Shown here: in pieces, positions 49,605 through 57,063 of the stretch
Layout of the letters: the number at the start of each line of letters is the position of its first letter
How positions within the stretch are numbered: the stretch's first letter is position 1
Notes under the pieces: generated by a model
The model's database searches: none
What the model was told of the DNA's origin: nothing
Seen by the model: only the letters and a program-made list of their open reading frames with translations
Origin: Hyphococcus sp.
Lineage (GTDB): Bacteria; Pseudomonadota; Alphaproteobacteria; Caulobacterales; Parvularculaceae
DNA: 64,000 nt
NCBI GenBank assembly: GCA_021776415.1
Contig: JAJFFY010000046.1
Coordinates: 62,001 to 126,000 of the forward strand
Direction: 5' to 3'
Position numbers and translations under genes: made by a program

Positions 49605-49637
49605 TTATAACCCCATTATCCTGATACAGACAAAGAA

Positions 49638-49663
49638 CCCGCGAAAGCTGGAGCCTTCGCGGG
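49638..49663 (-). terminator. Terminator/attenuator downstream of flagellin
   Basis: cccgcgaa ... ttcgcggg stem with aaagaa (T-rich on the minus strand) adjacent. Confidence 0.65.
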
Positions 49664-49671
49664 CGTTAGTA

Positions 49672-50868
49672 TTATCGGAACAGCCCAAGAATGGCGTTCG
49701 GCGCCTGGTTGGCGATGGACAGCGCCTGAATACCGAGCTGTTGTTGCACCTGTAAGGATTGCAACCGGGCGGAAGCCTCTTCAAGGTCGGCGTCAGTCAA
49801 GGCGCCGATGCCGGTTTTGAGAGCGTCCGTCAGATCTGAGATGAAGGTGGTTTGAATGTCGATGCGTTTTTGGGCCGAGCCAAATTCCGCAGCGGCGTCA
49901 ACGGCAGTTTGAATCAGACCTTCAATCGATACCAGCGCAGTGCTGGCGCCGGCGCTGGTGCTGACGTTAAGGCTGTTCAATGCGCCAAGACCGCCGCCTG
50001 TGCCATCGTTGGCGGCGACTTCAATGGCGACAGTGCCGCCGCTTGCGTTGGTAATATCGACCTGCGCATCGACGGTCCCTGCCGTACCAGCAGTAAAGGC
50101 GACGGTTATACCGGTCAGGCCGGCATTGTTGATCAGGTTGATAATGCCCTGGCCGACATCGTTCAGATCATCGCCGGTTTGGACTTCATAGTTGAAGCGG
50201 CGGCCTTCAATTTTCACTTCATAGATATCGCCGGCGGTGAAGGTTGCACCATTGTCGATATCGAGGGCGAACACATTGGTGTCGGCAACGAGTTGTGCGG
50301 CAGAGTCGCCGCCGACATTAACACCGGTGGTCGTGGCGGCAAGACCGGCAACGGCGACGCCAGCTGCCGTTTCCAGGCTAACACGGGCGATTGAAATCGG
50401 GGCCGCCGTCACGGTGCCGTTGGAATCCCGGTTCAAAGAGGCAAGGATATTAACATTAGCGCCGGTTTTCAGAAGATTAAGCCCGTTAAATTGCGCCGCA
50501 TCAACAATCGACGTGATTTGCGCTGACAGTTGGCCGACATCGGTCTGAATCTTTGTACGGTCAACATTTTCTTCCTGAGCGGCAACGATCAACCCTTTCA
50601 TCTCTGTCAGGAGTTCAGTGATCTGCTCCGCCGCTCCTCGCGCAACAGCAACCGTTGATGAGCCGAGATTAAGTGAGCTGGCAATTGCCTTAAATCCTTG
50701 AACGTCGGATTGCATAACGGTTGAAATGGCGAATATCGCAGCGTTGTCTCTGGCGCTGCCAACCTTCTTACCGGTTGAGATTTGCTCCTGCACAGTCGCA
50801 AGGCCTGAGTTGATTGTGCGAAGGTTTTGTAGCGCGATCATGGCGCTGGTGTTTGTCAGTAGGCTCAT
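49672..50868 (-). CDS. Flagellin
   Basis: SLLTNTSAMIALQNLRTINSGLATVQEQISTGKKVGSARDNAAIFAIS; C-terminal LEEASARLQSLQVQQQLGIQALSIANQAPNAILGLFR. Confidence 0.96.
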   Translation of the reverse strand: MSLLTNTSAMIALQNLRTINSGLATVQEQISTGKKVGSARDNAAIFAISTVMQSDVQGFKAIASSLNLGSSTVAVARGAAEQITELLTEMKGLIVAAQEENVDRTKIQTDVGQLSAQITSIVDAAQFNGLNLLKTGANVNILASLNRDSNGTVTAAPISIARVSLETAAGVAVAGLAATTTGVNVGGDSAAQLVADTNVFALDIDNGATFTAGDIYEVKIEGRRFNYEVQTGDDLNDVGQGIINLINNAGLTGITVAFTAGTAGTVDAQVDITNASGGTVAIEVAANDGTGGGLGALNSLNVSTSAGASTALVSIEGLIQTAVDAAAEFGSAQKRIDIQTTFISDLTDALKTGIGALTDADLEEASARLQSLQVQQQLGIQALSIANQAPNAILGLFR

Positions 50869-50892
50869 TTTGATACTCCGTGTAGGGTCGGT

Positions 50893-50906
50893 CAGTTGAA
50901 AAACTG
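50893..50906 (-). promoter_or_regulatory. Hairpin in putative flagellin 5'UTR
   Basis: Perfect cagtt-gaaa-aactg on the + strand, 25 nt upstream of the flagellin ATG. Confidence 0.4.
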
Positions 50907-50926
50907 GTGATTGTGCGCCCGACCTC

Positions 50927-50942
50927 GCAAGGGAGTTGCCGG
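50927..50942 (-). promoter_or_regulatory. Sigma-54-like promoter upstream of flagellin
   Basis: Minus strand CCGGCAACTCCCTTGC: GG-N10-GC with TTGC -12 box, 59 bp upstream of the ATG. Confidence 0.5.
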
Positions 50943-51070
50943 TTACAAGTCTTTGCTTGTAAGAATAAGCCGTTCTGACGATACGGCGCGCCGTTTAAGC
51001 GCGTCCGTGAAAACCATTCAGGTTGTATATTGTTATGACTACAACCAATTGCATAATAAGCTGTTAAAGC

Positions 51071-51457
51071 CTAAGCCTTTGAGGAGAACGTCGCCGCATC
51101 GGGGTTCACCAAAGTCGCCCCGCCAGGCAGGTAGACGCCCGTCGCCAACTCCTTTTCGTTGATTGATTTCAGCCTTTGCAAGGCGTTTCTAGCGCCTTCA
51201 GCCATGGCTTGCAGCGTGGCGGCATTTTCCTGCGCCGCAATGCGCACCGCGCCCAGTTCGTCGATCAGCGCTGCCGGCAGGTTATCTTCTTCCATGGCGG
51301 CGACAATGGCGTCAAATTCCCCCAGCAGGGTTTTTTTGTGTTCCGTTAGCCCGGCAATGCCGTCAAAAGCGCGCCCGTTAATTGCGGTTCGCTCCAATCC
51401 GATGACACGTGTAAGGTCGCTGATTATAGAACTCAGCTTTGCAGCGGTATTTTTCAT
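51071..51457 (-). CDS. FlgN-like flagellar export chaperone
   Basis: Helical 128 aa protein between flagellin and rod-binding protein genes; LTRVIGLERTAINGRAFDGIAGLTEHKKTLLGEFDAI. Confidence 0.65.
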   Translation of the reverse strand: MKNTAAKLSSIISDLTRVIGLERTAINGRAFDGIAGLTEHKKTLLGEFDAIVAAMEEDNLPAALIDELGAVRIAAQENAATLQAMAEGARNALQRLKSINEKELATGVYLPGGATLVNPDAATFSSKA

Positions 51458-51762
51458 TCTCGATTATCCTTAAGCTGATTATAGATTTTGTCGGCGAGGC
51501 CAAAACCGCCGGCGTCGGCAATGCTTTGAGCATAGCTATCCACCAGCATCCGGGAAAATGTTTCGCCGCCGAACCCGGAATCACCCGATAGCGCTTTTTC
51601 AAAACCCGCATAAGACAGCATTTCCCCGATAAAGGCGGCCTCGAATTCACGTGCGGTTTCGCGCAGCGCCTCGGTTCGGCTTTGCTCCGCCAAGGGCTTT
51701 GTAGGCGCTTGCGGTTTTACCGGCGGTAGGGGCTGCGGCATGGTGTTTTCTATCGCGGACAT
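51454..51762 (-). CDS. Rod-binding protein (FlgJ N-terminal/CheL-like)
   Basis: REFEAAFIGEMLSYAGFEKALSGDSGFGGETFSRMLVDSYAQSIADAGGFGLADKIYNQL; start refined to 51762. Confidence 0.88.
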   Translation of the reverse strand: MSAIENTMPQPLPPVKPQAPTKPLAEQSRTEALRETAREFEAAFIGEMLSYAGFEKALSGDSGFGGETFSRMLVDSYAQSIADAGGFGLADKIYNQLKDNRE

Positions 51763-51841
51763 GGCAGTTTCCTGGAAAACTTCAATAGCAACCATAGGTA
51801 GAGTAACTAAATAATAAGTTATCATAGGTAGTGTCCGGGTT

Positions 51842-53053
51842 ATGGAGACTTTTGCTCAAGGTTTGGCCGCGAATTTGTTCGCCGCCCCAATGCCGCCCAC
51901 GGGATCGGCGTCGGCAGGTGCTGCGCTTGTGGGGTCTGGAGCGGGGTCAGCCCCTGCGGGCGTCGGGCTCGCGGGCCTGTTTGGTGAGGTTTTCTCGCCT
52001 GGCGTAACCAAGAGCACGAAGATAGAAGAATTTCTGGGTGTCCTTGACGCAAGCGCGCCGCCGCTTGATCAGGAGCTGAAAGACCTTACGGCGTCGCCGG
52101 AAACTCTTGTGGAGTTTATGGATCGCGCGCCAGTGCAACCGGCTGAAGCTTCGAGCGCGACGTTGGTGCTTGCGAATGTGGAACGCTTGAGCCTGAGAGG
52201 CGCCGGAGCCGTCGGTGAAGACGCCGAGAGGACAATCCAGTTTCCTGCCGAAGATCGCGCCGGCCCGCTTCAAAGATTTGTCCGCCCTGATGTAGGCCCG
52301 TCAGTTGATATCGTCAACGACGCCAACCCTAAGACGGTTGCGGCGCCTACAGACAAGGCGCAAATTGCCGATCTTTCCGGACGCGCAGCACTGAGCGAGG
52401 ATGGATTGGATTTGTCGCGGCGGTTTGAGCCTCAACGCTTTGAAGCCCAACGTAATGAATTTCTAACGCCGGCATTATCTGCAAATAAATATAAAATCGC
52501 CACGCCGCAAATGGCGGTTGCGTTCGCGGACAAGATGGCAACGGAACCAGGGCCCATTGTCCGGGACGATAACTTGGCGCTGATCCAAACGCTGAGCCTC
52601 GCCAATGAGCGCGCAGCCTCTGCGATAACGATGTCGCCTTTATCCGAGGCGGCGACAAAGCCAGCCGCGCAAATCGTGGCGGCGATCACCAGCCGCGGCG
52701 CGGATGCGAGTATCGAAATCCGGCTCGATCCGCCGGAGCTTGGCCGCGTGATGATCGATTTTGAGGGCAGGGGCGGCGATATCATCCGCGCGACAGTTGC
52801 CGCAGAAGCGCCCGATACGCTGGAGCTGATGCGCCGGAATATCGATATCCTCCAGCGCGAACTTGAAAAGAGCGGGTTGGAGAATATTGACCTGCAATTT
52901 CGTGAACACGGCGCGCAGTCCGATGAGAAATTTGGCGATGAGCCATTCGGCGCCGGGCGCCAACATGATGATGCTGTCGGCATAGAGATGAACGACCCAT
53001 CGAATTATGTTGCAGCGTTGAGTTTAGACGGGCGCCTCGACCGCTTGTTGTAG
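51842..53053 (+). CDS. fliK: Flagellar hook-length control protein FliK
   Basis: C-terminal IEIRLDPPELGRVMIDFEGRGGDIIRATVAAEAPDTLELMRRNIDILQRELEKSGLENIDLQF. Confidence 0.9.
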   Translation: METFAQGLAANLFAAPMPPTGSASAGAALVGSGAGSAPAGVGLAGLFGEVFSPGVTKSTKIEEFLGVLDASAPPLDQELKDLTASPETLVEFMDRAPVQPAEASSATLVLANVERLSLRGAGAVGEDAERTIQFPAEDRAGPLQRFVRPDVGPSVDIVNDANPKTVAAPTDKAQIADLSGRAALSEDGLDLSRRFEPQRFEAQRNEFLTPALSANKYKIATPQMAVAFADKMATEPGPIVRDDNLALIQTLSLANERAASAITMSPLSEAATKPAAQIVAAITSRGADASIEIRLDPPELGRVMIDFEGRGGDIIRATVAAEAPDTLELMRRNIDILQRELEKSGLENIDLQFREHGAQSDEKFGDEPFGAGRQHDDAVGIEMNDPSNYVAALSLDGRLDRLL

Positions 53054-53075
53054 ATTTATCTGAGGAGTTAGTGCA

Positions 53076-53759
53076 ATGGAAGCACAAGCCATCGCATCGC
53101 AACAATCATCCGGTAGCGCAACACCGGCGCTCGGCGCATCGAAGGACACCGCCGGCGCTACAAATGTCAACGGCGTCGATTTTCAAAACTTTCTGACCTT
53201 GCTAACCGCGCAGCTGCGAAACCAGGACCCGTTAAGCCCGGCGGACTCAACGGAGTTTGTCGCCCAGCTTGCGAGCTTTTCATCGGTGGAACAACTTGTG
53301 CGCGCCAATGGCCAGTTGGAGACGATTGCCTCGGCGATCACCGGTGGCGGAATTGACCAATTTGCCGACTGGATTGGCCGGGTCGCTGAAGCGCCGGGCG
53401 GGTCGGTTTATTTCAGCGGCGAGCCGGTGCGTTATCGCTTGTCGGGGGAGCCGGGCGCGACCCGCGCCGAGGCGATCATCTTTGATCAGGCCGGGGTTGA
53501 GGTTGCAAGATTTGATGTTGCGACAGGCCGGGAAGTGCAGATCTGGGACGGCCAGGCGAGCGGCGGCGCTGTAGACAATGGCGTCTATAAAGTTACAGCG
53601 GCCTATTATAATGACGACGGTCTGATCCGCACCGATAGCGCAAACACATTTGGCGTTGTCAATGAAATCAGGCTCGATGGCGGCGCGTCTTCATTGCGGC
53701 TGGACGGCGACATTGAGATCGACCCATCCGATGTGGTTGCGCTATCGGCAGCCCCATAA
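53076..53759 (+). CDS. flgD: Flagellar hook assembly protein FlgD
   Basis: VDFQNFLTLLTAQLRNQDPLSPADSTEFVAQLASFSSVEQLVRAN. Confidence 0.95.
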   Translation: MEAQAIASQQSSGSATPALGASKDTAGATNVNGVDFQNFLTLLTAQLRNQDPLSPADSTEFVAQLASFSSVEQLVRANGQLETIASAITGGGIDQFADWIGRVAEAPGGSVYFSGEPVRYRLSGEPGATRAEAIIFDQAGVEVARFDVATGREVQIWDGQASGGAVDNGVYKVTAAYYNDDGLIRTDSANTFGVVNEIRLDGGASSLRLDGDIEIDPSDVVALSAAP

Positions 53760-54293
53760 TCAATATTGCTGAATACCGACACCAAGGATCAAAATATCCT
53801 TGGCGTCGTCGCCCAATATCGTATGCGCAGTGTTTAGCAATGTTGATTTCGCTTTCTCCATCGCCTCCGGGCTTTCAACGATGTTCGCCAAAATGTCGGC
53901 GCTGCCCAGCCGCATCAGCTGTGCGAGAAATGCATCGCGCAGTTTTGGCTCGAAGGCGTAAATGTCGCCGGCTAGAGACGGGTCAACCTCAATACTGATC
54001 TCCAAGATCATCATCATTTGCGGTGCGCCGTCTTTGACCACCGGGACAACAAACTGGCGCCCGAACTTCAAATAGGCGGCGTCAGTGTCAGCGGGGCCAT
54101 GACCATTCTTCTTTTCTTTCTTCTTCTTTTCCTTTTTGTCTTTGTCGTCTTTGTCAGGGTGGGCTTCATCCGTCGCTTCGTTTGCGGGTTTTTCAGTCGT
54201 GCTGGGCGATGTCGTTTGCTTCAAGAAAAACCCTCCGCCGCCGCCAAAGGCGCCGGCGATCAGAATAATGACTATGGGCAGAAGTTTTTTCAT
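53760..54293 (-). CDS. FliL-like flagellar basal body-associated protein (second paralog)
   Basis: N-terminal TM, acidic/Lys-rich linker, C-terminal MMMILEISIEVDPSLAGDIYAFEPKLRDAFLAQLMRLGS. Confidence 0.75.
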   Translation of the reverse strand: MKKLLPIVIILIAGAFGGGGGFFLKQTTSPSTTEKPANEATDEAHPDKDDKDKKEKKKKEKKNGHGPADTDAAYLKFGRQFVVPVVKDGAPQMMMILEISIEVDPSLAGDIYAFEPKLRDAFLAQLMRLGSADILANIVESPEAMEKAKSTLLNTAHTILGDDAKDILILGVGIQQY

Positions 54294-54296
54294 GAT

Positions 54297-55049
54297 TTAA
54301 AATGGCGAGACAATATCGATAATCTGCTGGCCATATCGCGCCCGTTGCAGATCGCTGATCTGTCCGCGCCCGCCATAGGAAACGCGTGCGTCGGCGATTT
54401 TGTCATAGGTAATGACATTGCTGCGCGAGATGTCTTCGGGACGGATGATGCCGGCGATCAATAGCTCACGCAGCTCATAATTGACCCGGATTTCCTGACT
54501 GCCGGAGATGGCGAGGTGACCATTGGGAAGCACCTGCGTCACCGTAGCGGCAACACGCAAGGTGATGCGTTCTTCGCGTTTGATGAGGCCGTCGCCGGAA
54601 GATGTTGACGTCGAGGAAGTGTCAATCGCCGGGTTGAGCGCTGCGCCGCCGGGCAGGACTTTGGCGGCGAGTGAGTTGACGCCAAGCAACGCCGGCACGG
54701 ACAGGTTCTCCGCGCCGCTGCGGCTGCGATCGGTGCGGTTGCGGATTTCCGCTTCTTCATCGATTTCAATCATTACCGTGAGGATATCGCCCTGGCGGCG
54801 CGCGCGGCGGTCGCCAAACAGCGATTGCGGTCCCGACCGCCACAGCGATGCCGCCGTCTCGGGCGGCTCGGTGTAGGAAACGGGGCTCGGCGGCACGCTC
54901 AGCCGCGCCAGCGCTGGCGCCGGTGCGGCCGCTTTCACGTCACCGGGCGCGGTCATGCTCGGCGGCCGCAACATATGATCAAGCCGGTTCGAACAACCGG
55001 CTGCGGCCGGCACAAGAAAGCAAAGAGCGATTTTGAGCGTACGGTTCAT
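54297..55049 (-). CDS. flgH: Flagellar L-ring protein FlgH
   Basis: SLWRSGPQSLFGDRRARRQGDILTVMIEIDEEAEIRNRTDRSR; SGSQEIRVNYELRELLIAGIIRPEDISRSN. Confidence 0.95.
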   Translation of the reverse strand: MNRTLKIALCFLVPAAAGCSNRLDHMLRPPSMTAPGDVKAAAPAPALARLSVPPSPVSYTEPPETAASLWRSGPQSLFGDRRARRQGDILTVMIEIDEEAEIRNRTDRSRSGAENLSVPALLGVNSLAAKVLPGGAALNPAIDTSSTSTSSGDGLIKREERITLRVAATVTQVLPNGHLAISGSQEIRVNYELRELLIAGIIRPEDISRSNVITYDKIADARVSYGGRGQISDLQRARYGQQIIDIVSPF

Positions 55050-55534
55050 CTTGTTCTGACCTTGCTGCTGCTGACGACAATGGCGGAAAGAATGACTTTG
55101 GAAGAAAGGTTCATCACCCGCACGGTCTCGCCGATGGCGCCAGGATCGAGGACGCGTGCTTCGGTGGTGATGAGGAGCGGGCCTTTTTTGAATTCCATCG
55201 TCACAATCGCGTTGCGTTTTATCGCCGTCGGCGGGGCAACATCTTTCGGCATGATGGTTTTGCCTGCATAGATCGTGCGTTTGACCTCCATGCCGACAAT
55301 GTCTTGCAACGCCGCTTGTGCAGCCTCGCCGCCGCTGATGATAATGTCGACGCGCTGGAGGATGGTTCCGGCGCGTAAATGCCGGCGCGCGTTGATGGCG
55401 GCGGGCGCGTCATTCGCTGCCGCCAAATCGCCATTGGCAACTACAGTGGCTGGCGCCGTCGGCGCCTCGGCAGATGCGCCAGCCGGCGTCAGAATTATTG
55501 CGAGCGCTGTAAATATTGTCATCGATTGTTTCAT
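55046..55534 (-). CDS. flgA: Flagella basal body P-ring formation protein FlgA
   Basis: Signal peptide; VGMEVKRTIYAGKTIMPKDVAPPTAIKRNAIVTMEFKKGPLLITTEARVLDPGAIGETVRVMN. Confidence 0.92.
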   Translation of the reverse strand: MKQSMTIFTALAIILTPAGASAEAPTAPATVVANGDLAAANDAPAAINARRHLRAGTILQRVDIIISGGEAAQAALQDIVGMEVKRTIYAGKTIMPKDVAPPTAIKRNAIVTMEFKKGPLLITTEARVLDPGAIGETVRVMNLSSKVILSAIVVSSSKVRTR

Positions 55535-55538
55535 GTCA

Positions 55539-56324
55539 CTACCGGATCTGCGTCGCCGCGCCGAGCATCTGGTCGGCGGCGGAAATCACTTTAGAATTTA
55601 GCTCATAGCCGCGTTGCGCCTCGATGAGGTCGGCGATCTGTTGCACGACATCGACAGAGCTGTCCTCAAGGAAGCCCTGGCGGATGGCCCCGCGACCATC
55701 GATCCCGGCCTCGCCCGGTATCGGCGCGCCGGAGGCCTCGGTCTCACGAAATAGATTGCCGCCCAACGCTTCCAGGCCCTTTTCATTGACAAACAGCGTT
55801 AGTGGAATGGCGCCGATAAGCTGGCCGTTTGGTTGGCCGTCAAAAAATGCAAACACTTCTCCATTGGCGTTGATGGTGATGCTGCGGGCGTCTGCGGGAA
55901 TCGTTACGTCGCCGCCAAGCGGGTAGCCGTCGGAGTTAACGATCAGACCTTCGCCGGTGCGCTTGAAACTTCCGTCGCGGGTAAATCCTATGTCGCCTGA
56001 CGGCAGCGTCACTTCAAAAAAGCCACGGCCCTCAACGGCAAGATCAAGATCACTGCTGGTCTGTCGCAGCGCGCCTTGTTCGATATTGACGCTGATCGCC
56101 GACATTCTGACACCAAGGCCGAGCTCAATACCGGCCGGCGCAATCAATCCGGTTGAGGAGGAAATCGCGCCGGGTGCGCGGATCTGTTGGTAATGAAGAT
56201 CGACAAACTCCGCCCGCCGCGCCGAAAAGGCGGTCGTGCTCATATTGGCGATATTGTTGGATATGACGGCGACGCGGCTTTGTTGTGCGTCCATGCCGGT
56301 AGCGGCAATTCTTAATGCGTCCAT
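55539..56324 (-). CDS. flgG: Flagellar basal-body rod protein FlgG
   Basis: MDALRIAATGMDAQQSRVAVISNNIANMSTTAFSARRAEF; GFLEDSSVDVVQQIADLIEAQRGYELNSKVISAADQML; start refined to 56324. Confidence 0.95.
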   Translation of the reverse strand: MDALRIAATGMDAQQSRVAVISNNIANMSTTAFSARRAEFVDLHYQQIRAPGAISSSTGLIAPAGIELGLGVRMSAISVNIEQGALRQTSSDLDLAVEGRGFFEVTLPSGDIGFTRDGSFKRTGEGLIVNSDGYPLGGDVTIPADARSITINANGEVFAFFDGQPNGQLIGAIPLTLFVNEKGLEALGGNLFRETEASGAPIPGEAGIDGRGAIRQGFLEDSSVDVVQQIADLIEAQRGYELNSKVISAADQMLGAATQIR

Positions 56325-56346
56325 TTCATCCTCCTGATATTCGGGC

Positions 56347-57063
56347 TTAACGCGGCCCCATGGCTTCAACGGTTTTTGTGATTCGATCGTGTTCTTGTTG
56401 CAGGAGCTGTTGCCCCAGTTCATAGGCGCGCTGCACTTCAATCAGTCTACTGAGCTCTACGACAGAATTGACGTTGGAGCCCTCGACAAATCCCTGGCGC
56501 AATTGCGCGTGCTCAACCGCTTGCGTTGGCTCGCTCGCTTTAAACAGGCTGCCGCCTTCGCGCTGAAGCGCGGTTGCGGGGGCGGCCACCAGCGTCAGGC
56601 GGCCAAGCGGAACGCCGCCGCCAGCGATCGCGCCATCGGCGGCGATGGTAATTTCGCCGGCGTCGGGAGGAATGGTGATCGGGCTTCCGCCTTCGCCGAG
56701 AACGCTATAGCCTTGGGGTGTTGTCAGTTGGCCTTGGCTGTTCAACATGAAGGACCCGGCGCGGCTCAGGCGTTCGCCGCGCGGTGTTTCAACGGTGAAA
56801 AACCCTTCGCCGTCGATAGCGACATCCAAAGCCCCGCCGGTCTTTGTCAGGGCGCCGCCGCTGGCGTCAAAAAAATGCCCGCCGACCCGCGTTTGCGACA
56901 GGCTGCGTTCGCTGGAGCCGAGCGATTTGACATATTCAGAAAACAAAACCCCCTCGCGCCGAAAGCCGGAAGTGTTGGCATTGGCGATGTTGTTGGCGAC
57001 GCTGGTCAGTTCCTTCGACAGCCCCGCCTGACGCGACATGATCACATAAGATGTATTATTCAT
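56347..57063 (-). CDS. flgF: Flagellar basal-body rod protein FlgF
   Basis: SYVIMSRQAGLSKELTSVANNIANANTSGFRREGVLFSEY; start refined to 57063. Confidence 0.93.
   Translation of the reverse strand: MNNTSYVIMSRQAGLSKELTSVANNIANANTSGFRREGVLFSEYVKSLGSSERSLSQTRVGGHFFDASGGALTKTGGALDVAIDGEGFFTVETPRGERLSRAGSFMLNSQGQLTTPQGYSVLGEGGSPITIPPDAGEITIAADGAIAGGGVPLGRLTLVAAPATALQREGGSLFKASEPTQAVEHAQLRQGFVEGSNVNSVVELSRLIEVQRAYELGQQLLQQEHDRITKTVEAMGPR

Noticed and set aside
51763-51841. Sigma-54 promoter upstream of fliK (TGGCAG...TGG)
   Set aside because: The -12 GC is not preserved (GA instead), so the match is too poor.
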